Under the pieces are notes generated by a model. That model worked only from the letters and a program-made list of their open reading frames with translations, had not been told where the DNA came from and made no database searches. From JBBPYC01 sp965218765 (GTDB lineage Bacteria > Pseudomonadota > Gammaproteobacteria > Burkholderiales > Burkholderiaceae_C), in NCBI GenBank assembly GCA_965218765.1, contig CBDCLU010000005.1, positions 434,001-498,000 of the forward strand: a stretch of 64,000 nt of DNA, written 5' to 3'. Of this stretch, positions 35,284 to 44,332 are shown one piece after another. Position 1 is the first letter of the stretch, and each line of letters starts with the position of its first letter. Both the position numbers and the translations under genes were made by a program.

Positions 35284-36717
35284 TCACCCGTGCTGAATCG
35301 CCACCGTCTTCAAGGTCGTGAAGCCGTACAGCGCCTCAAAGCCTTTTTCGCGCCCGTGCCCGCTCGACTTGACGCCGCCGAACGGCAGTTCGACGCCGCC
35401 GCCCGCGCCGTAGTTGTTGATGAACACCTGGCCGCTGCGCAGCTTGCGCGCGATGCGGAACTGGCGCGCGCCATCGCGCGTCCAGACACCGGCCACCAGG
35501 CCGAATGCGGTGCCGTTGGCCAATGCAATAGCTTCGTCCTCGTCCCGGAACGGCATCGCGCACAGCACCGGGCCGAAGATTTCCTGCTGGGCCAGCCGGT
35601 GCCCGGGCGGCACGTCGCGCAGCAGCACGGGCGGGTGGTAGTAGCCGGTCTTGGACGATTCGTCCACCACGGTGCCGAAGCCCGCCATCGGGATGCCTTC
35701 AGTGCGCGCTTCGTCGAGAAAGCCCCAGACGCGGTGCAGCTGGCTTTCACGGATCAGCGGGCCTAGGTCCAGGTCCATCTCCGGCGGGCCGGCTTTCAGC
35801 GCGCTGAATGCGTAACCCAGACGTTCGACCAGCACTTCATAGATCGACTGCTCGACCAGCAGCCGCGAACCGGCCGAGCAGGTCTGCCCCGCGTTCTGCA
35901 CGATCGCGTTGATGATGGCGGGCACGGCCGCATCCAGGTCCGCGTCCGCGAACACGATCTGCGGGCTTTTGCCACCGAGCTCCAAGGTGACCGGGCAATG
36001 CCGCTCGGCCGCCACCTGCGTGATCTTGGCTCCCACCACCGGGCTGCCGGTGAAGCTGATGTGATCGATGCCTGCATGGCGCGCGAGCGCATCGCCGGCC
36101 TCGGTGCCCAGACCGGTCACGATGTTCAGTGCGCCGGCCGGAAAGCCCACGTCCGCTGCCAGCTGCGCGACGCGCAACAGCGACAGACACGCATCTTCGG
36201 ACGGCTTGACCACGCAGACGTTGCCGGCCGCCAACGCGCCGCCGACGCTGCGCCCGAAAATCTGCATCGGGTAGTTCCACGGCACGATGTGACCCGTCAC
36301 GCCATGCGGCTCGCGCCAGGTCAGCACGCTCATGCCGGGCGCGCTCGGGATGGTGGCGCCATGCAGCTTGTCGCAGGCGCCCGCGTAGAACTCGAAATAG
36401 CGCACCAGCGCTTGTGCATCGGCGCGTGCTTGGCGCAGCGGCTTGCCGCAATCGCGCGATTCAAGGCCAGCCAGTTCTTCCGCATTGGCCTTGACACGTT
36501 CGCTCAAGGCCAGCAGCAGCCGGGACCGCTCGACCGGTGCCAAGCGGCTCCAGGGACCGTCGAAACACCGACGCGCCTGCGCCACTGCTTGTTCCACGTC
36601 CGCTGAGCTGCTGCGCTGAAGCTGCTCGAACACTTGGCCGTCTGACGGATCGAGCACCGGCAACGTCTGGCCGCTTGCACAAGCGACCGCCTCGTTCGCG
36701 ATGAAATTCATTTGCAT
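35284..36717 (-). CDS. NAD(P)-dependent aldehyde dehydrogenase
   Basis: Oxidises an aldehyde to the acid. It has 477 residues. It has the active-site Cys in NAGQTCSAGSRL, the base Glu in LELGGKSPQIVF, the NAD site GHIVPWNYPMQIF and FTGSPVVGAKI. The closest families are betaine- or succinate-semialdehyde-type dehydrogenases (ALDH family 9 or similar), but the substrate cannot be assigned. It forms an operon with the MBL-fold protein gene (13-base spacing). It is divergent from the tRNA-Thr gene. Confidence 0.92.
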   Translation of the reverse strand: MQMNFIANEAVACASGQTLPVLDPSDGQVFEQLQRSSSADVEQAVAQARRCFDGPWSRLAPVERSRLLLALSERVKANAEELAGLESRDCGKPLRQARADAQALVRYFEFYAGACDKLHGATIPSAPGMSVLTWREPHGVTGHIVPWNYPMQIFGRSVGGALAAGNVCVVKPSEDACLSLLRVAQLAADVGFPAGALNIVTGLGTEAGDALARHAGIDHISFTGSPVVGAKITQVAAERHCPVTLELGGKSPQIVFADADLDAAVPAIINAIVQNAGQTCSAGSRLLVEQSIYEVLVERLGYAFSALKAGPPEMDLDLGPLIRESQLHRVWGFLDEARTEGIPMAGFGTVVDESSKTGYYHPPVLLRDVPPGHRLAQQEIFGPVLCAMPFRDEDEAIALANGTAFGLVAGVWTRDGARQFRIARKLRSGQVFINNYGAGGGVELPFGGVKSSGHGREKGFEALYGFTTLKTVAIQHG

Positions 36718-36899
36718 GGGCAGCGATTTTGGCGCAAAGCGCTGCGCAATCGATTTTTACCATGCAGAAAACGACGTTGGCGCAGATCAACACTGCGCGA
36801 GTAGCTCATTAAAATATAGCAAACGCAGGTTGCAAAGCCGGCTGCACTGCCGCCTGACTGCAGCAGTGCCGCACAAGATTGGCGCATCAGGGCATTTGC

Positions 36900-36905
36900 T
36901 AGAAT
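36900..36905 (+). promoter_or_regulatory. extended -10 element upstream of tRNA-Thr
   Basis: TGCTAGAAT has a TGn extension and a TAGAAT box. It would give a transcript starting about 80 bases before the tRNA gene. No clear -35 box is seen (TTGGCG is 15 bases away). Confidence 0.4.
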
Positions 36906-36991
36906 CGTCGGCTGCCTCAACTGCTGCCGTGCAGTGGCGATTTCGATGCTGTCGAACACGCCGCAAGCACTGCGATCATGCAGTCGAGCGC

Positions 36992-37067
36992 GCCGACGTA
37001 GCTCAGTTGGTAGAGCAACGCACTCGTAACGCGTAGGTCGCCAGTTCGATTCCGGCCGTCGGCACCA
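36992..37067 (+). tRNA. tRNA-Thr(CGU)
   Basis: A 76-base gene including the encoded CCA. The acceptor stem GCCGACG pairs with CGTCGGC; the D arm is GCTC-AGTTGGTA-GAGC. The anticodon CGT is at 37025-37027 (reads ACG, Thr). Two stem pairs are A-C mismatches: A31-C39 in the anticodon stem (37022/37030) and A52-C62 in the T stem (37043/37053). The universal T-loop TTCGATT and the G53-C61 pair are intact. Confidence 0.9.
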
Positions 37068-37104
37068 ACAGGTCGTCTCAGACCGCTTCACAAGGTCTCA
37101 AATG

Positions 37105-37132
37105 CCCGCATGCAGCTCTACATCGCGGGTTT
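37105..37132 (+). terminator. weak terminator after tRNA-Thr
   Basis: CCCGC (37105-37109) pairs with GCGGG (37125-37129), followed by TTT. The stem is short and the T-run weak. Confidence 0.3.
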
Positions 37133-37187
37133 CCTGTGGTCGTCAGGCAGTCGAGTGGCGGCCGCGGCGAACAAGTGTCCGCGCTGG

Positions 37188-38747
37188 TCAGCTTGCGTGC
37201 CGATGCGAGATTTCCACCACGACGGCGCGAGCGGCCAGTTGCTCGATCAGACGCTCGGCCTGCACGCGGTTATCGGCATCCAGGTTCGCATCCCATTCAT
37301 CGAGCAGGTAAACCCGCGCGACGGTGGCCTGCACGATTTCGGCAAGCGCTTGCAGCTGCCGTTCCCCCGAGGAATGGGCGTCGGCGCGCGGCTGGCTTGG
37401 GTCTGATGCATCGGCGCGTTGCATGGCGCGCGCATGCTCGTCGGCATCACCTGACTCGTCTGCTGCTTGGTCGTCATCGTGGTCGTTGCCGTCGGCCACC
37501 GACACGCGGCCTTGCATGAATGCGAACGCGAGCCGGTCGTGGGTCGGCCAGTAATAAGCGCGCTGGCCGAGCCGGGCTTTGAGCGCGACCAGCAGTGTCG
37601 ATTTGCCCGCACCGTTGCCACCCCGCACCGAGAAACGGCCGCGGGTTTGCGCATCGATCAAGGCGACGACCCGCTTGAGGTTGCTACCCGCGAGCGATTG
37701 CGTGACAGCCGTCGGCCGCAGCACGCCAGTGGTGTCGGGCGTCCAGCTCAGGCGCGGGAATTCAATGCGCTGCTCCAAGTTACCGTCGGCGGGCGGCAGC
37801 ATCGCATCGCGCACGCCGCCCAGCCGCGTCCATAACGCGAGCAGATCGTTCCAGCCGGCGGCCAGGCCGTGCACATCCATCGACAGGTCGATCTGGCGCG
37901 GCAACGTGGCGGCCAGCGCGATCAAGAGGGCGGTGTCGCCCAGATGCCGCGCCGCGACGGTCGCCAAATAACCGAACACGATGACCAGCGCGAAGATGCC
38001 GCTGGCAGCAGCGATGCCTTCTTTTGCGACGATCGCGCGAATCTGCGCGGCCAGCGCGGCGCGCAGCCGGCTTTTGAACGCCGCATGCCAGAGCCGGAAG
38101 TTGTAGCGGTTGCCACTGTAAATGTTGTCCCAGGCCGAATAGGTCTGCGCCGTCATGCGGTTCACGGTGCGCTGCTGCGCGAGGTAAGCGTTGGCAATCG
38201 GCCGTCGCACCGACCACTGGAACGCGAGCAGCGCAGCGAACACCGCCGCATAGACCAGCGGCAGGCCGGCATCGATCGCCACGCCGAGCACGACTGCGTT
38301 GAACACCAGCGCGAACAGCAGCTTCAGGTCCGCTTCGAGTTCATAGACCAGCTCGAAGAAGATGTGGAACGTTTCGTTGGTCAGAAACGGTTCGACCTGC
38401 TCGCGCGCGGAGCGGTCGGCAAGCAATGCGGCGCGCTGCCGATTCGCACGCGCGAACTGCATCAGGTAGCGGCCGAACGCGCCGAAACCGGCGCGTTCGG
38501 CAAACACCCAGCTGCTGGCGCCGACCACGTAGGAGGCCGACTGCGCCGCGACGATCCAGACGAAGTCCATCGCCAGGAACTGCTGGTCGAGCACGTCGCG
38601 CGCAGCTTCGATCACGAGCGCGGTGGTGGTGGCCGCCAGCGCCGCTTCGAGCACCAGCAGGCCCAGCATCCAGACCAGCGGTGCACACCATAGCAACTGC
38701 AGCAGCCGCAGATGGGTCCAGGCTGTGGAGGCGCGGGCTGCGCTCAT
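37188..38747 (-). CDS. ABC transporter, membrane and ATPase domains fused
   Basis: A 519-residue protein from the ATG at 38747; a first in-frame TTG at 38762 is less likely. The first part has several membrane helices (residues about 20-65, 130-175, 230-265). The ATPase half has Walker A GGNGAGKST, an atypical signature SSGERQLQALAEI, Walker B VYLLDEWDANLD and the H-loop VVVEISHRHAS. Between Walker A and the signature lies a low-complexity acidic insert (DGNDHDDDQAADESGDADEH). The order membrane-then-ATPase suggests an exporter half, like SbmA/BacA or cyclic-peptide exporters. The cargo is unknown. Confidence 0.75.
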   Translation of the reverse strand: MSAARASTAWTHLRLLQLLWCAPLVWMLGLLVLEAALAATTTALVIEAARDVLDQQFLAMDFVWIVAAQSASYVVGASSWVFAERAGFGAFGRYLMQFARANRQRAALLADRSAREQVEPFLTNETFHIFFELVYELEADLKLLFALVFNAVVLGVAIDAGLPLVYAAVFAALLAFQWSVRRPIANAYLAQQRTVNRMTAQTYSAWDNIYSGNRYNFRLWHAAFKSRLRAALAAQIRAIVAKEGIAAASGIFALVIVFGYLATVAARHLGDTALLIALAATLPRQIDLSMDVHGLAAGWNDLLALWTRLGGVRDAMLPPADGNLEQRIEFPRLSWTPDTTGVLRPTAVTQSLAGSNLKRVVALIDAQTRGRFSVRGGNGAGKSTLLVALKARLGQRAYYWPTHDRLAFAFMQGRVSVADGNDHDDDQAADESGDADEHARAMQRADASDPSQPRADAHSSGERQLQALAEIVQATVARVYLLDEWDANLDADNRVQAERLIEQLAARAVVVEISHRHAS

Positions 38748-38989
38748 CGCGGCGCTGGCCAAGGGCAGCCGGCGTGCTGGACACCGTTCAAGCGGATGGC
38801 AAAAAATTTATTCAAGCGCGTGTCAACGCTGGGCATTGAGGCTTCGTTGTGGTCAGACCGGCGAGCATTCAGGTGTTCCTTGAAGCTTACCGGCCAGTCG
38901 TGCAGGGCCTTCAATCCAAGTCTTGTGCGGCGATACAAGGTTGCTTTTTTGTCCTCGCTCCCGCTTCCTCACCCTTTTGAAAGAACGCC

Positions 38990-39046
38990 ATGAACAACGC
39001 CACCAGCAAAAAGAAAAAAAGCAAAAAGCCGATGAAGAAAATGTGA
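38990..39046 (+). CDS. candidate 18-residue lysine-rich micro-ORF
   Basis: ATG to TGA gives MNNATSKKKKSKKPMKKM, ten lysines in 18 residues. It is followed 28 bases later by a strong plus-strand terminator, so a short plus-strand transcript is likely. A preceding weak frame (from ATG 38799) ends in TGA overlapping its ATG. The ribosome site is poor (GAAAGAACGCC). The opposite strand reads as a hydrophobic stretch (FFIGFLLFFFLLVALFM), but without a nearby start and without a matching terminator. The gene is plausible but not proven; it could be non-coding. Confidence 0.4.
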   Translation: MNNATSKKKKSKKPMKKM

Positions 39047-39074
39047 TTTGAGCGTTGCTCGAATGACACGAAGA

Positions 39075-39097
39075 GCCCGCTGATCGCGGGCTTTTTT
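39075..39097 (+). terminator. strong intrinsic terminator
   Basis: GCCCGC-TGATC-GCGGGC followed by TTTTTT. It works on the plus strand only: the other strand lacks a T-run. It ends the transcript that carries the micro-ORF at 38990-39046 and lies 77 bases downstream of the nagZ stop, on the opposite strand. Confidence 0.85.
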
Positions 39098-39173
39098 GCG
39101 TCTGTCGTTTGTTCATTGCATCTCGGGCCAGCGCAACCATGTGGAGTTGGCGGCTGCGCCACGATACAAGCCG

Positions 39174-40337
39174 TCAAGCCGGATCAACCGGCAGCAGCGC
39201 AAGCGCCTGCCGATACCGTGCATCCTGCTGCAGTTCGGCCCATGACGGCGATCGGTGGCGCGGCAGCAGGGCCAGTCTGCGCGCGCGCTGCAACGGATCG
39301 GGCCGCCATTCGCCGTGCTCGAATGCCTCGGCCAGACCGCGCAGCAGTTCATCGACTTCCCCGCCCTGTCCCAACGACTGGTTGCACAGCAGCACCATGT
39401 CGCAACCGGCGTCGAGCGCAGCCAGCGCGGCCTCGGTGTAGCTCAGATCGTTGCCGCCCAGCCGGCGCGCGGCTTGCATGCTGAGGTCGTCGCTGAACAC
39501 GGCACCCTGGAAGTCGAGCTGGCCGCGCAGCACGTCGCCGAGCCAGCCCCGGGAGAAGCCGGCGGGCCGGCTGTCCACTTGCGTGTAGATCACATGGGCG
39601 GGCATCACGCTGGCCAGGGTGGTGCCGAGCCAGCGGTACGGTGCGGCATCGTCGCGCAGGATCTCCTGCAGGCTGCGCGGGTCGTGCGCGGCATCCAGGT
39701 GCGAATCGGCGCTCGCAAAGCCGTGGCCGGGGAAATGCTTGCCACAACCGCTCAGGCCCGCGAGCGTCATGCCATGCAGCAGGCTCTTGGCCAGCAGCGC
39801 CACCACTCTCGGATCACGCGCGAACGCGCGGTCGCCGATCACGCTGCTGGGGCCGTGGTCCAGATCGAGCACCGGCGTGAAGCTCAGATCGATGCCGCAG
39901 GCGCGCAGTTCGGCGCCCAGCAGATAGCCGCAGGCAGTGGCCAGGCGGGTCGCCTGCATCGCCGATGAGCCGCCGTCTGCGGCGGCGTCGGGCTGCAGCC
40001 AGCGCGCGCCCAGTGCGCGCATCGGCGGCAGCTGCGTGAAGCCGTCGGTCCTGAAACGCTGCACGCGGCCGCCTTCGTGATCGACGCAGATCAGCAGGTC
40101 CGGCCGCAGCTTCTTGATCTGCGCGCACAGCTGGGTCAATGCTTCGCGCCCGCCGGCTTGCGCGTGCCAGTTGCGCGCAAACAGGATCAGCCCGCCAGTC
40201 AGGGGATTGCGCAACCGCGCACGGTCCGCCTTGGTCAATTCGGTGCCGGCGATGTCGAGCACGACGGGCGCGCAGCCGGCCAGGTCGCGCAGATGCTCGA
40301 GACGCGGACGGTGTGGTTTGTTATTTCTCTTGCTCAT
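39174..40337 (-). CDS. nagZ: beta-N-acetylhexosaminidase
   Basis: Cytosolic glycosidase that removes GlcNAc from muropeptides during peptidoglycan recycling. It has 387 residues, longer than E. coli NagZ (341). GH3 marks are VDHEGGRVQRF near residue 107, the catalytic loop KHFPGHGFASADSHLD (acid/base His) and the nucleophile region VFSDDLSMQAARRLG. A short extension lies at the N-terminus (MSKRNNKPHRPRLE). Its ATG overlaps the acpS stop (ATGA). It is the last gene of the lepA-to-nagZ block. Confidence 0.95.
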   Translation of the reverse strand: MSKRNNKPHRPRLEHLRDLAGCAPVVLDIAGTELTKADRARLRNPLTGGLILFARNWHAQAGGREALTQLCAQIKKLRPDLLICVDHEGGRVQRFRTDGFTQLPPMRALGARWLQPDAAADGGSSAMQATRLATACGYLLGAELRACGIDLSFTPVLDLDHGPSSVIGDRAFARDPRVVALLAKSLLHGMTLAGLSGCGKHFPGHGFASADSHLDAAHDPRSLQEILRDDAAPYRWLGTTLASVMPAHVIYTQVDSRPAGFSRGWLGDVLRGQLDFQGAVFSDDLSMQAARRLGGNDLSYTEAALAALDAGCDMVLLCNQSLGQGGEVDELLRGLAEAFEHGEWRPDPLQRARRLALLPRHRSPSWAELQQDARYRQALALLPVDPA

Positions 40338-40735
40338 CGTCGGTCGTCCTGCTCCACCACGACGAAGCTTGCCGCGTAGTCGCTCTCATCGGTGAGGCTC
40401 ACGTGCGCGCGCAGGCTGCGCGCTTCGAACCATTGTTTCAGCGGGCCGTGCAGCACGACGTGCGGCTGGCCGCTCGGATGTTTGGCGATCTCGCACAGGC
40501 GCCAGCTCATCGGCATGCGCATGCCCATCCCGATCGCCTTGCTGAACGCTTCCTTGGCAGAAAAGCGCGTGGCCACATAACGAACGCCGCGATCGGGCCA
40601 GCGTGCCTGGCGCACGCGCCAGCTGTCCAGCTCGCTTGTCGCCAGCACGCGCTCGGCAAAGCGGTCGCCGTGGCGCTGCAGCGAAGCGGCGATGCGCCGC
40701 ACGTCGCAGATGTCGGTGCCGATGCCGTAGATCAC
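40334..40735 (-). CDS. acpS: holo-[acyl-carrier-protein] synthase
   Basis: Moves phosphopantetheine from CoA to Ser of AcpP, so it activates the acpP product encoded at 54 kb. It has 133 residues from GTG 40735, which overlaps the pdxJ stop (GTGA). The first residues MIYGIGTDICDVRRI carry the Mg-binding D of the family; the second motif is FSAKEAFSKAIG. The size fits AcpS (about 126-140). It is tightly linked to pdxJ and nagZ, a common arrangement. Confidence 0.95.
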   Translation of the reverse strand: MIYGIGTDICDVRRIAASLQRHGDRFAERVLATSELDSWRVRQARWPDRGVRYVATRFSAKEAFSKAIGMGMRMPMSWRLCEIAKHPSGQPHVVLHGPLKQWFEARSLRAHVSLTDESDYAASFVVVEQDDRR

Positions 40736-41538
40736 GCGGACGCCGCTGCAGCGCCTGCGGCAGCGGGGCGGACAACGTCCGCCGCAGCGTCGATGCACCT
40801 GAGATAGTCAGTCACCGCACGCGCATAGCCGACTTCAAGCGCGTCGCCGACGAACGCATGCCCGATCGAGACTTCGAGCACACCGGGCACCGCATGCAGG
40901 AAGCGTTCGAGGTTTGCCTGATTCAGGTCATGCCCTGCATTCAAGCCCAGACCGGCGGCGTGCGCCGCCTGTGCGGTCGCGGTGAACGCAGCCAGCACCT
41001 GCTGCTCCTGCGGCGTGCCGAACGCGCGTGCATAGCTTTCGGTGTAGAGCTCGATGCGATCCGCACCGAGCGCGCGCGCTGCGGCCATTGCCTGCGGCAT
41101 CGGGTCCATGAACAGGCTGACTCGCACGCCGAGCGCGCGGGTTTCCTCGATCAGCGGCGCGAGCCGTTCGGCATCTTCGGGAAAGCACCAGCCGTGGTCG
41201 CTGGTCGATTGACCTTCCGCATCCGGCACGAATGTCGCCTGCGCGGGCCGCACGGCACGGATGTGCTGCATCAGGTTGTGCAGCGGATTGCCTTCGATGT
41301 TGAATTCGCGTTCGGGCCAGGCCTGCAGCAGGCCGGCGAGTTCCGGCACGTCGGCGGCACGGATATGCCGCTGGTCCGGCCGCGGATGCACGGTGATGCC
41401 ATGTGCGCCCGCCTGCAGGCACAGTTCGGCCGCGCGCGTGATGCTCGGCAGGCCGAGCGCGCGCGTGTTGCGCACCAGCGCCACCTTGTTCAGGTTCACG
41501 GACAGCGCGGTGCGGGTCGGAGTCGGGGTCATCGGCAT
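40732..41538 (-). CDS. pdxJ: pyridoxine 5'-phosphate synthase
   Basis: Condenses 3-amino-1-hydroxyacetone phosphate with 1-deoxyxylulose 5-phosphate to make pyridoxine phosphate. It has 268 residues. Family motifs: LSVNLNKVALVRNTRALGLPS, ITVHPRPDQRHI, EFNIEGNP, QATFVPD, ELYTESYA, GLGLNAGHDLN. The last 20 residues are an alanine-rich tail. A second ATG at 41532 is possible. It lies between recO and acpS; the acpS start overlaps its stop. Confidence 0.96.
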   Translation of the reverse strand: MPMTPTPTRTALSVNLNKVALVRNTRALGLPSITRAAELCLQAGAHGITVHPRPDQRHIRAADVPELAGLLQAWPEREFNIEGNPLHNLMQHIRAVRPAQATFVPDAEGQSTSDHGWCFPEDAERLAPLIEETRALGVRVSLFMDPMPQAMAAARALGADRIELYTESYARAFGTPQEQQVLAAFTATAQAAHAAGLGLNAGHDLNQANLERFLHAVPGVLEVSIGHAFVGDALEVGYARAVTDYLRCIDAAADVVRPAAAGAAAASA

Positions 41539-41620
41539 TGCAGGGAGCTGGCGGCCATGTGTGACCGGTGGGTGCCAGGGACCAACGATGGTAGTGCAAG
41601 CCGCTTGGCCGCGCGCTGCA

Positions 41621-42412
41621 TCAGCTCACGGCAGGCGCCGGCGTCGCTGCCTGCCGGCCCAGGCGCTGCAAGTCGAACATCATCTGCCGCGTGCGCAGCG
41701 GCACGCCGCCGCAGTGGTGGTTCAGCAGCAGCCGCAATTGGGGCTTGAGTCCCGGCAGCAGCGCCGCGCACGCACGCAAGGTCGCCAGGTACGGCGCCGC
41801 ATCGTTCAGTGCGTGGTGCAGGCTCAGCCATTCGCGCCCGCTCAAGGTGGCGCGCTGCTCGTCGGCGGCGGCACTGCGCAGGCCGCCTTCGGGCACCAGG
41901 CTGTAGCGCTCGTCGGGCTGCAGCGGCGCCAGCGTCAGCGTCTGCTGGTCGAGTTGCGGCAGCAGGCCAATGTCACGCAGCAGCAGCAGCTCGAACGCGC
42001 GCAGCGCCGGCTCCAGCGCCGCCGCCGCCGGCCCGGCCGCGAGCAGCCGCACGGCTTCTGCATAGATATCGAACAACCGCCGATGCGGATCGTCGCGCGC
42101 GAGCAGCCGCAGCAGCAGCTCGTTCAGATAGGTGCCCGACAGCAGCGCCTCCCCGGTAGGCATCACATGCCCGCCGATCCATTCGGCGCCCTTCAGATTG
42201 CGAATCTCTGCATCGCCCGAAAAATTCAGCGACAGCGGCTGCAGCGGCAACAACACCGGCCGAAAATTCGAACTCGGCCGCTTCGCCCCCTTCGCGACCA
42301 GCGCGATGCGCCCGTACTGGCGCGTGAACACTTCGAGGATCAGACTCGTCTCGCTCCAATCGTAGCGATGCAGCACGAACGCCGGCTCATGACTGACGCG
42401 CAGGCCGGGCAT
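41621..42412 (-). CDS. recO: DNA repair protein RecO
   Basis: Loads RecA in the RecF pathway. It has 263 residues. The N-terminal OB-fold is visible in the first 80 residues (VSHEPAFVLHRYDWSETSLILEVFTRQYGRIALVAKGAKRP, with GAKRPSSNF) and a helical, leucine-rich C-terminal domain follows. The spacing to pdxJ is 82 bases, and era precedes it across the dispersed repeat. The function is assigned from the recO-era-rnc neighbourhood and the N-terminal motif. Confidence 0.9.
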   Translation of the reverse strand: MPGLRVSHEPAFVLHRYDWSETSLILEVFTRQYGRIALVAKGAKRPSSNFRPVLLPLQPLSLNFSGDAEIRNLKGAEWIGGHVMPTGEALLSGTYLNELLLRLLARDDPHRRLFDIYAEAVRLLAAGPAAAALEPALRAFELLLLRDIGLLPQLDQQTLTLAPLQPDERYSLVPEGGLRSAAADEQRATLSGREWLSLHHALNDAAPYLATLRACAALLPGLKPQLRLLLNHHCGGVPLRTRQMMFDLQRLGRQAATPAPAVS

Positions 42413-42493
42413 GTCAGTAGGCGCGCTGCATGAAAACCAGCAGCGTCAGCGCCGCAGGCGAAACAATCGGCCAGAAATAAAAGGCCGCACGGT

Positions 42494-42595
42494 TTTCGCC
42501 AGCAGAAGCCGCGGAGCTGGCTCCGCCAGGCCGCTGACTTCGCCCCCGGTCGGGGGTAGGCGAAAGCCGAGCGCAGCGAGCGAAGCCTGGGGGCG
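42494..42595 (-). repeat. dispersed hairpin repeat, copy 4
   Basis: Read on the minus strand: CCCCCAGGCTTCGCTCGCTGCG, CTCGGCTTTCGCCTACCCCC, a CCGGGGGC hairpin, TCAGCGGCCTGGCGGAGCC, AGCTCCGCGGCTTCTGCTGGCGA. It begins seven bases after the era stop and lies between era and recO in the direction of transcription. Copy 1 is its closest relative at the left end. Confidence 0.85.
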
Positions 42596-42600
42596 AGCCG

Positions 42601-43533
<933 letters not shown>

Positions 43534-43615
43534 AGCCGGGGTGCTACTCGGATCATCGTTTTCAGCTATATTTTGCATAGCGGACCAGTGGGGCATCGGA
43601 CGGATCGGGACGGGT

Positions 43616-44332
43616 TCAACTGCCAACGGCAAGTGCGTTGAGCATCAACGCGGCGGCTGCCTGTTCGGCGGCCCGGCGGGATGCACCGCTGCCGTGTTCG
43701 ATGCGCCCGAGTTCGACGATCTCGCAGGCTACTTCGAAGCGTTGTTGATGCGCCGCGCCGGTCGCATTCACGACGCGATACGCGGGCAGTTGCATCTTGC
43801 GACCCTGCAGCCATTCCTGCAAGCCGGTCTTCGCATCCTTGGCAGAAACGGCCAACTGCTCATCGATCTGCATGCGACCGAACAGCCGCCGCACCAGCGC
43901 ATCGGCCGCCGCAAACCCTGAGTCGAGAAACACCGCGCCGAGCACCGCTTCCAGCGCGTCGGCAAGGATCGATGGGCGCAGCCGGCCGCCGGTCTGCGTT
44001 TCGCCGGCGCCCAGGCGCAGCAACTCGGACAGGCGCAACTCGACGCTCAGCCCGTGCAGGGTGTCCTGGCGCACCATGCTCGCGCGGATGCGTGAGAGGT
44101 CGCCTTCGGGCAGGCTACCGAGACGCTCGAAAAGCAGGTTCGCAACCGCCAGGTTCAGCACCGAATCGCCGAGAAATTCGAGCCGCTCGTTGTGCTGCGG
44201 CGAATGGCTGCGATGCGTGAGCGCGCGCTCCAGCAGCTTTCGGTCGTGAAACGCCAGCCCAAGCCGGCGCTCCAGTCCGGCCAGGTCCGCCCGGCCTGCC
44301 GCGTCCGGGCCTGCCGACCGCCGTTCAGTCAC
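43616..44332 (-). CDS. rnc: ribonuclease III
   Basis: Cleaves double-stranded RNA in rRNA and mRNA processing. It has 238 residues; the start is GTG 44332, which overlaps the upstream DUF4845 gene by 8 bases. The signature NERLEFLGDSVL carries the metal-binding acidic residues. The dsRNA-binding domain is C-terminal, from DAKTGLQEWLQGRKMQLPAY. Length fits the family (about 226). The operon is lepA-lepB-DUF4845-rnc-era-recO. Confidence 0.96.
   Translation of the reverse strand: MTERRSAGPDAAGRADLAGLERRLGLAFHDRKLLERALTHRSHSPQHNERLEFLGDSVLNLAVANLLFERLGSLPEGDLSRIRASMVRQDTLHGLSVELRLSELLRLGAGETQTGGRLRPSILADALEAVLGAVFLDSGFAAADALVRRLFGRMQIDEQLAVSAKDAKTGLQEWLQGRKMQLPAYRVVNATGAAHQQRFEVACEIVELGRIEHGSGASRRAAEQAAAALMLNALAVGS

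Noticed and set aside
36992..37067. tRNA-Thr as an integration site
   Set aside because: No integrase gene or repeat of the tRNA 3' end was found within the window.
38942..39044. Hydrophobic peptide on the minus strand opposite the lysine-rich micro-ORF
   Set aside because: No start codon near the helix and no terminator for that strand; it is more likely the reverse of the lysine-rich frame.
39075..39097. Terminator at 39075-39097 as the nagZ terminator
   Set aside because: The T-run is on the plus strand; nagZ is on the minus strand.
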